A DNA stretch of 12,647 nt from an uncultured Oscillospiraceae bacterium (GCA_910587465.1 CAJUMS010000077.1:1-12647); one strand, 5' to 3'. Shown: positions 1 through 6,612, counted from the first letter of the stretch. Numbers and translations are program-made. The notes: generated from the letters alone by a model not told the origin.

Positions 1-59
1 TTTATTTTACCACTTTTTCACGCATTTGTAAAGGGGTTTTTAGAGGCGCCCAAAATAGA

Positions 60-442
60 ATTAGTTAAGGACAAGCCTTTAGGCGGTTCGTAACAAAGCT
101 CTTTGACAATTGAATAGCAAAGCAAACACATAAACCTTAAAGCCGCGCTGTTTCTGACAGAAAAGCGCGATGACGTTTCTGCTGCCTATTTTCGAGGTTA
201 TTAATTATCCGTGATCACACATTTTATTAGCGCGAGAATAACAGTAACCGAGATTTTATAAGCAGTTAGCCGAAGATCGGTAACGCAGCCGACCAGTAGT
301 AAAGAAATTGAGCGATACGCGGGAAAAGGTATAATGATACTTACCGCGAGGTCTGACCATAGGAATGGCAGAGGTGAAAGCCCTATGTGCGGGGTGCGTA
401 ACTACCCGCTGTTTGCTTTGAATTGCAGCTTAAAATAAAAAT
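60..442 (+). ncRNA. candidate structured RNA (unidentified) upstream of xis/int
   Basis: No convincing protein gene lies in bases 1-623, but this stretch is rich in complementary segments. A hairpin at 144-169 pairs CGCGCT with AGCGCG and TTTCT with AGAAA around a 3-nt loop. CTGCT...AGCAG and GGTTA...TAACC segments enclose a larger domain at about 179-275. Near 305-340 CGCGG pairs with CCGCG around an inner GTAT/ATAC stem. CATAGG...CCTATG (about 358-388) is followed directly by GCGGG...CCCGC (about 390-410). A TTGACA at 103-108 could be a promoter -35, but no good -10 follows. A strong terminator hairpin closes the region. It resembles large clostridial structured RNAs such as raiA or Clostridiales-1, but I cannot assign it to a family. 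Strand is inferred from the terminator and from the direction of xis/int. Confidence 0.45.
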
Positions 443-510
443 GTCGGGCTGCACTTCCGTTGATCTCGCCCGTTGGACGATACAGATAAGCGGAAACAGC
501 CCGACTTTTT
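443..510 (+). terminator. strong intrinsic terminator with long loop
   Basis: GTCGGGCTG (443-451) pairs perfectly with CAGCCCGAC (497-505). An inner TTCCG (455-459) pairs with CGGAA (491-495), and TTTTT (506-510) follows. A-rich sequence before the stem means it could work in both directions. It closes the folded region on the left and isolates the excisionase gene on the right. The roughly 31-nt apical loop is longer than usual. Confidence 0.75.
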
Positions 511-623
511 ATATATTGTTTATTCGAGAGTGCTTTTTCGTGCCATATATGGTACATTTTCCAAAATATGTAAGTGCTTTGGCATAAGCAAATTATATTC
601 ATTATTATTTAGGAGGACGTAAA

Positions 624-908
624 ATGACAGTTACAGAAAAGCAAGAAATTCTATCTGAAATATCAAGCATTTTGGATAGTTATATCTCCCAGACCTCCGC
701 ACCTATCAGCAAGCCTGTTGAAATGCTCACGATCAACGAGTGTACCGAGTTGGTAAAAGGTTTGTCAAAGCATACGGTACGTGAGTTGGTAGGACGCGGA
801 GAACTCACCTCAATACGCGCGGGAGCGGGCAGGAACGGCAAAATACTTGTATCAAAAGCGTCATTGTTAGCTTACGTTGATAATACTCAAAAAGAAATCG
901 AGGTTTAA
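624..908 (+). CDS. excisionase-family DNA-binding protein (Xis-like)
   Basis: A 94-residue protein whose residues about 33-88 form a winged-helix/MerR-like excisionase fold: a TINECTELV first helix, a LSKHTVRELVGRGEL recognition region, an RAG-G-RNGKILVSK wing and a short C-terminal helix. Such proteins bend DNA at attachment sites, favour excision by the partner tyrosine recombinase and often regulate its promoter. The first 30 residues are a helical extension with no recognised domain. The start is fixed by AGGAGG at 611-616, 7 nt before ATG. The integrase gene follows 113 nt downstream in the same direction, the usual xis-int order of Tn916-type elements and Firmicute prophages. The alternative is a plain helix-turn-helix regulator of the integrase; both roles can coexist. 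Confidence 0.8.
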   Translation: MTVTEKQEILSEISSILDSYISQTSAPISKPVEMLTINECTELVKGLSKHTVRELVGRGELTSIRAGAGRNGKILVSKASLLAYVDNTQKEIEV

Positions 909-922
909 ACCGAATTTTTCCG

Positions 923-996
923 ATAGCATACCAAAAACATCTTGACTTTAAAGTATAGAAGTGCTATACTAAAAGTGCAGATGGTAGGTATGCTAT
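923..996 (+). promoter_or_regulatory. integrase promoter inside nested palindromes
   Basis: A near-consensus promoter, TTGACT (942-947) and TATACT (965-970) with a 17-bp spacer, precedes the integrase. AGTATAG-AAGTG-CTATACT (952-970) is a perfect 7-bp inverted repeat covering the -10 box, which makes it a plausible operator. A second perfect inverted repeat, ATAGCATACC (923-932) and GGTATGCTAT (987-996), encloses the whole promoter. The binding protein is unknown; the upstream excisionase is one candidate. The integrase ribosome binding site AGGAGGG lies at 1008-1014. Confidence 0.75.
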
Positions 997-1021
997 GGTG
1001 TAAAATTAGGAGGGTTTTACA

Positions 1022-2200
1022 ATGGCAAGCTACTACAAAAGAGGTAACAGTTATGTTATAAGAGTGAGCTGCGGCTATAACGCAGAGGGCAAGCAGATAT
1101 ATCAGTCTATGACGTGGAAGCCCGATGAGGGAATGACCGCCAAGCAGATTGAAAAGGAAGTAAACAGGCAAGCGGTTTTGTTTGAGGAAAACTGCAAGAA
1201 TGGTTTTCAGAGCAAGGTTGTTAAGTTTGAAACGTTCTGTGAGGAATGGTTCGAGGAATATGCTAAACCGAATTTGCGGAACACAACATACAACTCACTT
1301 TATCATAGGCGGTTGCGTATTTACGAGGCAATAGGTCACATCAGAATGGACAAAATCACGGCACGGCAAATTCAAGTGTTTATCAATTCATTGTCTAAAG
1401 AGGGTGTGAACGAGAGGAATGGACAGCCGCTTTCAGCAAAGTCAATTCGGCATAATCTCAGCCTTATTTCGGATGTTTTCGGTTATGCTGTGAAAATGGG
1501 AGTTGTTACAGAAAATCCTTGTTCAAAGGTTACTTTACCTAAGATTGAGCAAAAGGAAAAGCAGATATACACTCCCGAAGAAGCGGCAAAGTTTCTCGAT
1601 TTGCTCCACGGCGCTCCTATAAAGTACCGTGCTTTTTTCAATCTGGCGATATACAGCGGGTTTAGGCGCGGTGAGCTGCTCGGTTTGGAGTGGAAAGATA
1701 TCGACTTTGAGAACAACGTTATCAACGTGCGGCGCACATCGTGTTATACTCCCGACCGCGGAATATACACCGATACCACCAAAACTAAAATGTCGCAGAG
1801 GACGTTGAAATTTCCGCAGGAGATAATGGATTTGCTCAGGGAACTTCACGATTTCCAAGATAACGAGGCACTCAAATTCAGCAATAAATGGGTAGAAACG
1901 GACAGGCTCTTTACAAAGGACAACGGTGAGCCGCAACATCCGAACACTACATACCAATGGCTTGAACGGTTCTGTAAGAAAAACGATATTCCGTTCTATG
2001 GTTTGCACAGCTTTCGTCACTTGTTCGCCAGTTTGCTCGTCAACGGCGGTGTGGATATTGTGACGGTATCGGGGGCGTTAGGACACTCCAACGTAAGCAC
2101 AACGAGTAATATTTATTGCCATATGTTGGAAAATTCCAGAGCAAAGGTTTCCGACGTTATCACGGGTGCTTTGAACCTCTCAACAAAGCGCGGAGCATAG
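1022..2200 (+). CDS. int: tyrosine recombinase / site-specific integrase
   Basis: A complete 392-residue integrase of the Tn916/phage type. The N-terminus (about 1-60) resembles the small AP2-like arm-binding domain (YYKRGNSYVIRV...GYNAEGK). Residues about 66-170 form the SAM-like core-binding domain and about 183-385 the catalytic domain. Catalytic residues are readable: R215 in GFRRGEL, a beta-hairpin lysine at K254 (or K256), H329-x-x-R332, H355 in LGHSN and the nucleophile Y365 in NIYCHM. Nothing essential is missing, so the enzyme should be active. The start has AGGAGGG 7 nt upstream. The gene follows an excisionase and lies 99 bp from a tRNA-Leu 3' end, so the element probably integrates into that tRNA gene. 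The rest of the element must lie to the left, outside the window. Confidence 0.95.
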   Translation: MASYYKRGNSYVIRVSCGYNAEGKQIYQSMTWKPDEGMTAKQIEKEVNRQAVLFEENCKNGFQSKVVKFETFCEEWFEEYAKPNLRNTTYNSLYHRRLRIYEAIGHIRMDKITARQIQVFINSLSKEGVNERNGQPLSAKSIRHNLSLISDVFGYAVKMGVVTENPCSKVTLPKIEQKEKQIYTPEEAAKFLDLLHGAPIKYRAFFNLAIYSGFRRGELLGLEWKDIDFENNVINVRRTSCYTPDRGIYTDTTKTKMSQRTLKFPQEIMDLLRELHDFQDNEALKFSNKWVETDRLFTKDNGEPQHPNTTYQWLERFCKKNDIPFYGLHSFRHLFASLLVNGGVDIVTVSGALGHSNVSTTSNIYCHMLENSRAKVSDVITGALNLSTKRGA

Positions 2201-2209
2201 TTTTTTCAA

Positions 2210-2231
2210 AACAATGTACAAACAATGTACA
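2210..2231 (+). repeat. tandem 11-bp direct repeat, candidate integrase arm sites
   Basis: AACAATGTACA occurs twice without a gap (2210-2220 and 2221-2231), 10 bp after the integrase stop and about 70 bp from the tRNA 3' end. Lambda/Tn916-family integrases bind short direct repeats (arm-type sites) at this kind of position near the element end. The assignment rests on position and repetition only. Confidence 0.5.
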
Positions 2232-2245
2232 GAATGGGTATCCGC

Positions 2246-2290
2246 AAAAAACAAATAACCCGCAAACGGCTCTACAAAGCCATTCACGGG
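2246..2290 (-). terminator. probable terminator of tRNA-Leu, on the element side
   Basis: Read on the minus strand, CCCG and CGGG (outer) and GGCT and AGCC (inner) pair around a 6-nt loop with a 5x5 internal loop (2259-2290). A T-rich run with a stretch of six T follows (2246-2257). It starts about 10 bp beyond the tRNA CCA end. The stem is imperfect, so efficiency is uncertain. Confidence 0.4.
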
Positions 2291-2330
2291 CAAAGGGTAT
2301 GGTGCGAGTGACGGGACTTGAACCCGTACG
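2285..2330. other. probable attachment-site region (element/chromosome junction)
   Basis: The 3' end of the tRNA-Leu gene (T-arm, acceptor arm, encoded CCA) points at the integrase gene 99 bp away, the standard arrangement for tRNA-targeting integrases. The att core would be the shared 3' portion of the tRNA. No second copy of this sequence exists elsewhere in the window, so the exact core and the other end of the element cannot be seen. Confidence 0.5.
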
Positions 2331-2383
2331 TCAAAGACACACGCCCCTCAAACGTGCCTGTCTGCCTATTCCAGCACACTCGC
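2300..2383 (-). tRNA. tRNA-Leu (anticodon GAG)
   Basis: The reverse complement folds as a class II tRNA. The acceptor GCGAGTG (from 2383 down) pairs with CACTCGC (2310-2304), followed by discriminator A and an encoded CCA (2302-2300). The anticodon stem CACGT/GCGTG carries loop TTGAGGG, giving anticodon GAG for Leu CUC codons. A variable arm with a GTC/GAC stem fits a leucine tRNA, and the T-arm is ACGGG-TTCAAGT-CCCGT. The length is 84 nt including CCA. It is intact, so element insertion has preserved its function. Confidence 0.95.
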
Positions 2384-2399
2384 ATTTGACGACTTTATT

Positions 2400-2428
2400 A
2401 TTATATCACATATTAATTGATTTGTCAA
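2400..2428 (-). promoter_or_regulatory. tRNA-Leu promoter
   Basis: On the minus strand TTGACA (2428-2423) and TATAAT (2405-2400) are both perfect consensus boxes separated by 17 bp. The -10 box lies 16 bp upstream of the tRNA 5' end at 2383. This suits a highly expressed stable-RNA gene. Confidence 0.85.
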
Positions 2429-2491
2429 GAGCTTTTTTTAAAAAAGTAAAATATTGCGAGCGAGGCACTATGTGAAATTTTTATTTCCCAC

Positions 2492-2520
2492 TTGAAAAAA
2501 CGAGCGATTTATGGTATAAT
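2492..2520 (+). promoter_or_regulatory. promoter of the PHP gene / housekeeping cluster
   Basis: TTGAAA (2492-2497) and TATAAT (2515-2520) have a 17-bp spacer, and the TG of an extended -10 sits at 2512-2513. It leaves a leader of about 100 nt before the PHP start. The leader has one modest hairpin near 2567-2587 and no riboswitch that I recognise. Confidence 0.8.
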
Positions 2521-2625
2521 ATTAAGCGGTGTGTTATATATATAAAGCGGATAGACTCATTTCCGTCAATTTAGCCGAAAATTGCGGGCAAAGGAAACCC
2601 AAAATTGTGAAATATGAGGTGACTT

Positions 2626-3477
2626 ATGAAAGCCGATTTGCACTGCCATACCACTATATCCGACGGTTCATTGGGAATTTCGGATATCATCAAGCAAGCT
2701 GACAGGGACGATGTTCGCTATCTTGCGATAACCGACCACGACAGTCTGGCATCTTTATCACGCTCGGCGGTACTTGGGAAACGCTACAACGTAACTGTCA
2801 TACCCGCTGCGGAGTTCTCAGCATTTGACAGTGCGCGAGGAAGAAAGGTTCACATTTTGTGCTATATGCCAGAGAAACCCGACAGATTGGAGGGGTTGTG
2901 TCTACGCACCTCCGAAGGTAGAATGAAGCTTGGAAAGAGTATCGCAATGCGTGTTTTGGAAAAATACCCCATAACGCTTGAGAGTATTCTGCGGTATTCG
3001 GCAGGCAGCAAGGCGATCTACAAATGTCATATAATGCACGCTCTGATGGATTACGGTTACACTACCAACCTTTACGGTGATGTCTACGATGAGATATTCG
3101 ACGCGAAAAACGGGCTTTGCGCATCGCAGGTCAGACAGGAGGCCGACTTTTACCCCGATGTCCGCTTTGTTACTACGCTTATTAAGGCGAGCGGCGGCAT
3201 ATCCGTAATGGCACACCCTAAGGTATATGACAGCATGGATCTCCTTGAGGAACTCGCCACAGAGGGCGCTATCGACGGCGCGGAGGTTTGGCATTCCAGC
3301 GCGGACGAGACATTCCGCGATCAGGTCACGGAGCTAGCGGAACAATACGGGCTTATCACCACGGGCGGCTCGGATTTTCACGGTTTTTACAATCACTATG
3401 CTATACAGATAGGCTCTAACCCCACTCCCGAGGGGGAGCTTGAAAAAATATTAAATCACAAGATAAAAGCACTGTGA
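2626..3477 (+). CDS. PHP-domain metal-dependent phosphoesterase (YciV/TrpH-like)
   Basis: A 283-residue PHP-family enzyme. Metal ligands typical of the fold are in place: D4-L-H6-C-H8, D13 in SDG, D37-H38-D39 (TDHD), E63, H76, H197 in MAHP, and D250-F-H252 near the C-terminus. Length and motif order match the YciV/RNase AM group, whose E. coli member removes 5' nucleotides from short RNAs and hydrolyses 3',5'-nucleoside bisphosphates. Other PHP proteins are histidinol phosphatases, but the TDHDSLAS and SDFHG motifs favour the YciV type. The start is supported by GAGGTGA at 2616-2622 and by the promoter upstream. A soluble cytoplasmic enzyme is expected. It is the first gene of the plus-strand cluster, 42 nt before malic enzyme; substrate is inferred from family only. 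Confidence 0.88.
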   Translation: MKADLHCHTTISDGSLGISDIIKQADRDDVRYLAITDHDSLASLSRSAVLGKRYNVTVIPAAEFSAFDSARGRKVHILCYMPEKPDRLEGLCLRTSEGRMKLGKSIAMRVLEKYPITLESILRYSAGSKAIYKCHIMHALMDYGYTTNLYGDVYDEIFDAKNGLCASQVRQEADFYPDVRFVTTLIKASGGISVMAHPKVYDSMDLLEELATEGAIDGAEVWHSSADETFRDQVTELAEQYGLITTGGSDFHGFYNHYAIQIGSNPTPEGELEKILNHKIKAL

Positions 3478-3519
3478 TTTTGGACAAAACGATCGTTATA
3501 AGTTAAAGAGGTTTGGATA

Positions 3520-4683
3520 ATGGACATTAAAGAACAGGCATTGAAAAAACATTATGAATGGCAGGGAAAGATTGAGATCATCTCACGCGCGCCAATAGAA
3601 ACGCGCGAGGATTTATCGTTGGCGTATACTCCCGGAGTTGCACAGCCATGCCTCGAGATAGCGGATAACCCCGAGCTGTCGTACAAACTCACGCGCCGCA
3701 GCAATCTGGTCGCGGTCATCACGGACGGTACGGCGGTGCTTGGATTGGGCGACATCGGCGGATTGGCGGGTATGCCCGTAATGGAGGGCAAGTGTTGCTT
3801 GTTCAAAGAATTTGGCGGCGTTGACGCATTCCCACTTTGCGTGAAGAGCAAGGAGCCCGACGAGATCGTCCGCACGATAGAGCTTATTGCAGATAGTTTT
3901 GGCGGCATTAACCTCGAGGACATTTCCGCGCCGAGATGCTTTGAGATCGAGGCTAAGCTCAAAGAGAGACTTGATATTCCCGTATTTCACGACGATCAGC
4001 ATGGTACGGCTATCGTTGTCGGTGCCGCAATGATCAACGCAGTAAAGCTTGCGGGGAAAAAACTCGGAGACATAACTGTTGTTATTAACGGTGCGGGCTC
4101 GGCAGGTATCGCGATCGGCAAGTTTTTACTTAAATTGGGCATCGGAAATTTAATAATGGTGGATATCGGCGGCATAATAAACCGCGACGGGCATTACGAA
4201 AATCCCGCTCACGCGGAAATGGCGAAGATCACCAATAAGAATAACGTAAATGGCTTGCTTGCGGACGCTATGCGCGGCGCGGACGTGTTTGTCGGCGTCT
4301 CCAAGCCAAATCTGGTAACACCCGAAATGGTGAAGTCAATGGCGGAAAAGCCCGTGCTTTTCCCGATGGCGAACCCCAATCCCGAGATAACCTACGAGCT
4401 CGCCAAGGAAAGCGGCGCGTATATCGTCGGCACGGGACGGAGCGATTATCCGAACCAGATCAACAACGTGCTTGTCTTCCCGGGAGTGTTCAAGGGGGCG
4501 CTTGCGGTACGCGCAAAGGCAATCACCGAGGAAATGAAGCTCGCGGCGGCTCACGCTATCGCGGCGCTTGTCACGGACGACAAGCTCTCGACGGATTACA
4601 TTATCCCGTCCGCGCTTGACAAGAGCGTAGCCGACGCGGTGGCAAAGGCAGTCGCGGACGAGTGGACAAATTCACGGCGATAA
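3520..4683 (+). CDS. NAD(P)-dependent malic enzyme (oxaloacetate-decarboxylating)
   Basis: A 387-residue short-form bacterial malic enzyme, complete. It converts malate to pyruvate and CO2 with reduction of NAD(P). The malic N-terminal domain contains the catalytic tyrosine Y36 in LAYTPGVA and lysine K91 in MEGKCCLFK, with metal/substrate residues E133-D134 (LEDI) and D158-D159 (HDDQHGTA). The Rossmann domain has GAGSAG (191-196), D215 at the end of the second strand (which tends to favour NAD) and the FPMANPNPEI signature. The start has an AAAGAGG-like ribosome site about 8 nt upstream. The protein lacks the phosphotransacetylase-like extension of long bacterial malic enzymes. In a fermenting anaerobe it would balance pyruvate and reducing power. 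Cofactor preference is not proven from sequence. Confidence 0.93.
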   Translation: MDIKEQALKKHYEWQGKIEIISRAPIETREDLSLAYTPGVAQPCLEIADNPELSYKLTRRSNLVAVITDGTAVLGLGDIGGLAGMPVMEGKCCLFKEFGGVDAFPLCVKSKEPDEIVRTIELIADSFGGINLEDISAPRCFEIEAKLKERLDIPVFHDDQHGTAIVVGAAMINAVKLAGKKLGDITVVINGAGSAGIAIGKFLLKLGIGNLIMVDIGGIINRDGHYENPAHAEMAKITNKNNVNGLLADAMRGADVFVGVSKPNLVTPEMVKSMAEKPVLFPMANPNPEITYELAKESGAYIVGTGRSDYPNQINNVLVFPGVFKGALAVRAKAITEEMKLAAAHAIAALVTDDKLSTDYIIPSALDKSVADAVAKAVADEWTNSRR

Positions 4684-4699
4684 GAGAATTCAAAACTAA

Positions 4700-4766
4700 T
4701 AGCAATGTTATGTGAATGCAACAGGCAGTGCCACTAGGCAAATGAACGCAGCAAGTGGTGCCGAGG
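4700..4766 (+). repeat. imperfect palindromic intergenic sequence
   Basis: The 111-bp gap between malic enzyme and the TSCPD gene holds GGCAGTGCCACT (about 4724-4735) and AGTGGTGCC (4754-4762), which pair imperfectly through GGC...GCC and CCACT...AGTGG. No T run follows, so a terminator is unlikely. It resembles short dispersed intergenic repeats, but only this copy and a weak echo near 10766 (AAGCGGTGCCACT) are visible. Confidence 0.3.
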
Positions 4767-4794
4767 TTTGACTTTTAAAATAAGGAGATCAAAA

Positions 4795-5046
4795 ATGAAA
4801 TATGAATATACACCGCGCGGAGTGTGTTCGCGCAAAATGATACTGGAGGTTGAGGACGGCGTGATTACCGACCTCAAGGTAGAGGGCGGTTGCAGCGGTA
4901 ATTTGCAGGGCATTTCCTCGCTTGTAAAGGGAATGAAGATCGACGAGGTGATTGAGCGCCTTTCGGGAATTCGATGCGGCGCAAAACCCACATCCTGTCC
5001 TGCGCAGCTTGCGGAGGCGCTTAAACAGATCAAAGCCGAAAATTGA
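4795..5046 (+). CDS. TSCPD-domain small protein, four-cysteine type (TIGR03905-like)
   Basis: An 83-residue protein from ATG 4795, chosen because AAGGAG (4782-4787) lies 7 nt upstream. A TTG start at 4768 would add nine residues without a ribosome site. It is a single TSCPD domain, related to the C-terminal cysteine-rich domain of B12-dependent ribonucleotide reductases. Four cysteines (C11, C33, C61, C68) match the stand-alone four-Cys subfamily, and the signature motif reads TSCPAQ. The rest follows the family pattern: Y-T-P-R-G-V-C, GGCSGN, GI-C. A metal-binding role through these cysteines is likely; the biological function of the stand-alone family is unknown. It sits 12 nt before metF, so the two are almost certainly co-transcribed. 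Confidence 0.88.
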   Translation: MKYEYTPRGVCSRKMILEVEDGVITDLKVEGGCSGNLQGISSLVKGMKIDEVIERLSGIRCGAKPTSCPAQLAEALKQIKAEN

Positions 5047-5058
5047 TCGGAGTATAAC

Positions 5059-5922
5059 ATGAAGATTTGTGAATTATTTAAAGATAATCATACCGTCTTT
5101 TCATTCGAGATATTTCCGCCCAAAAAGGACGGCTCGATTGAAACGGTCTACAATACGCTGGACGAGCTTACCGATCTTAAGCCCGATTTCATCAGCGTTA
5201 CATATGGTGCCGGCGGTACTCAGCCGGGCTGCTCCACGCGAGAGATAGTAAGCATTATCAAGGAAAAATACCACACCGAAGCTATCGCGCACTTGACCTG
5301 CGTAAACTCAACAAAAGCGGAGATAGACTGCGTTATTGAGGAGTTCAAGACGTACGGCGTTGAGAATGTTCTGGCACTTCGGGGCGATATCAATCCCGAT
5401 ATCGAGCCGAAAAAGGAGTTTTTGCACGCTTGTGACCTTATCGCGTACATGAAGGAGCGCAGCGGTCTCAGCTTTTCGGGCGCGTGTTATCCCGAAGGAC
5501 ACCCCGAGGCGCCGTCATTCGACGAGGATATCGCGAACCTCAAGCGCAAGGTCGATGCGGGCGCATCACATTTGATGTCACAGTTGTTTTTCGACAACGA
5601 TCTTTTCTACAGATTTCTGGAAAAAGCCCGCGCCGCAGGCATAAACGTACCTATCGAAGCGGGTATTATGCCGTGTATCAACGCAAAGCAGATACAGCGG
5701 ATGGTCACTATGTGCGGCGCGTCTTTGCCCCATAAGTTCACGCGCCTTATTGCGAGATACGGCGACAGTCCCGAGGCAATGCGCGACGCAGGTATCGCCT
5801 ACGCTGTCGACCAAATAATCGATCTTGCGGCGAACGGCGTTGACGGGATTCACCTGTATACGATGAACAACCCGTATGTGGCAAGGAAGATCAGCGAAAG
5901 CGTGTCGAGGGTGATAAGATGA
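5059..5922 (+). CDS. metF: 5,10-methylenetetrahydrofolate reductase
   Basis: A 287-residue FAD-dependent TIM-barrel enzyme reducing methylene-tetrahydrofolate to methyl-tetrahydrofolate. Family markers: E17 in FSFEIFPPKKDG (catalytic acid equivalent to E. coli Glu28), SVTYGAGGT, VLALRGD, GACYPEGHPEA, QLFFDN and PIEAGIMPC. Length matches bacterial MetF, with no eukaryotic regulatory domain. The start has GGAG at 5049-5052, 6 nt upstream. The stop overlaps the start of the next gene in ATGA, giving translational coupling to the MetH reactivation protein. The product therefore feeds a cobalamin-dependent methionine synthase, whose catalytic subunit is not in this window. No MetV or RnfC2 gene (acetogen-type partners) lies beside it, so methionine synthesis is the more likely job. 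Confidence 0.95.
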   Translation: MKICELFKDNHTVFSFEIFPPKKDGSIETVYNTLDELTDLKPDFISVTYGAGGTQPGCSTREIVSIIKEKYHTEAIAHLTCVNSTKAEIDCVIEEFKTYGVENVLALRGDINPDIEPKKEFLHACDLIAYMKERSGLSFSGACYPEGHPEAPSFDEDIANLKRKVDAGASHLMSQLFFDNDLFYRFLEKARAAGINVPIEAGIMPCINAKQIQRMVTMCGASLPHKFTRLIARYGDSPEAMRDAGIAYAVDQIIDLAANGVDGIHLYTMNNPYVARKISESVSRVIR

Positions 5923-6575
5923 TAAGCAGGGCGGAAGCGCTGAGGTATATGGGCGTTCACGGTGAGCCCGACGAACGGCTGACGGCGCTTATCGACGAGT
6001 GCGAGACGGAGCTGCTTGCGGCGGCTTGTCCGCGTTTCGTGTGGAGAATTTTCGATATTGTGCGCTCCGAGGGTGAAATATCACTTTCGGGGTGTGATTT
6101 TTCGCTTATCGGCATCGATATTGAGCGGCATCTCGAAGGCTGTACAAAAGCGGCAATAACGGCTGCGACTCTCTCCGCGGAAGCGGACAGGCTGCTGAAA
6201 CGCTTACAGCTCTCCGACGGCGCGAAAGCCGTCGCTGCGGACGCGCTTGCGAGCGTTCTCGCCGAGCATACCTCCGAGCGGGCTCGTCAAGCCGTATCAG
6301 CCGAAATGACTGGATATTCCGCTACATGGTGCTATGCAGCGGGCTACGGCGACTTTCCGCTCGAACAGGCGGCTCAGCTGCTGACGGCAGTCGACGCGTC
6401 AAGGAAGATAGGAGTGACTTGTACGTCCTCAAATATGATGACACCGCAGAAGAGCATTGTCGGCATTGTAGGCTTGTCCGAAAAGCCGCTCGACAGCCGC
6501 CGCAGGAGCTGTGAGGACTGCACTATGAAGGAGACCTGCCGTTTCCGTAAGGACGGTCTCAGGTGCAATATGTAA
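5919..6575 (+). CDS. stand-alone MetH activation-domain protein (B12-dependent methionine synthase reactivation)
   Basis: A 218-residue protein resembling the AdoMet-binding activation domain of MetH, encoded separately as in many Clostridia and Thermotoga. Visible features are the GYGDFPLEQ segment (142-150), the GVTCTSSNMMTPQKSIVGIVGLS strand region (165-187) and a C-terminal cysteine cluster C198-x2-C201-x5-C207-x8-C216. The family role is reductive methylation of inactive cob(II)alamin in methionine synthase using AdoMet. The gene overlaps metF by 4 nt. In MetH an arginine precedes GY in an RxxxGY AdoMet-binding motif; here that position is C138 within WCYAAGY, so the usual arginine appears absent. 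Divergent function is possible. The cysteine cluster suggests metal or Fe-S binding. Confidence 0.85.
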   Translation: MISRAEALRYMGVHGEPDERLTALIDECETELLAAACPRFVWRIFDIVRSEGEISLSGCDFSLIGIDIERHLEGCTKAAITAATLSAEADRLLKRLQLSDGAKAVAADALASVLAEHTSERARQAVSAEMTGYSATWCYAAGYGDFPLEQAAQLLTAVDASRKIGVTCTSSNMMTPQKSIVGIVGLSEKPLDSRRRSCEDCTMKETCRFRKDGLRCNM

Positions 6576-6577
6576 AA

Positions 6578-6612
6578 ACCAAACCGCCGCCCGTTACCGA
6601 GCGGCGGTTTTT
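6578..6612. terminator. bidirectional terminator between metF cluster and DUF4097 operon
   Basis: AAACCGCCGC (6581-6590) pairs perfectly with GCGGCGGTTT (6601-6610) around a 10-nt loop, followed by T to 6612 and preceded by A residues. It follows the activator-gene stop closely. It also lies downstream of the convergent minus-strand gene ending at 6657, so it can serve both transcripts. Confidence 0.9.

Noticed and set aside
60..442. Group II intron or retron reading of the folded region
   Set aside because: I could not find a convincing domain V/GNRA core, an intron-encoded protein or a reverse transcriptase in the window.
402..602. 66-codon minus-strand ORF upstream of the excisionase
   Set aside because: It covers the terminator hairpin and AT-rich leader, has no ribosome site, and its composition does not look coding.
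2116..2475. 119-codon plus-strand ORF
   Set aside because: It overlaps the integrase end in another frame, then reads antisense through the tRNA-Leu and its promoter. There is no ribosome site and no recognisable protein.
2521..2625. SAM, T-box or other riboswitch in the leader of the PHP/metF cluster
   Set aside because: Only one weak hairpin is visible, with no conserved T-box or SAM core and no terminator.
4768..4794. TTG start extending the TSCPD protein
   Set aside because: There is no ribosome site for the TTG, while ATG 4795 has AAGGAG at 7 nt and gives the usual family N-terminus.
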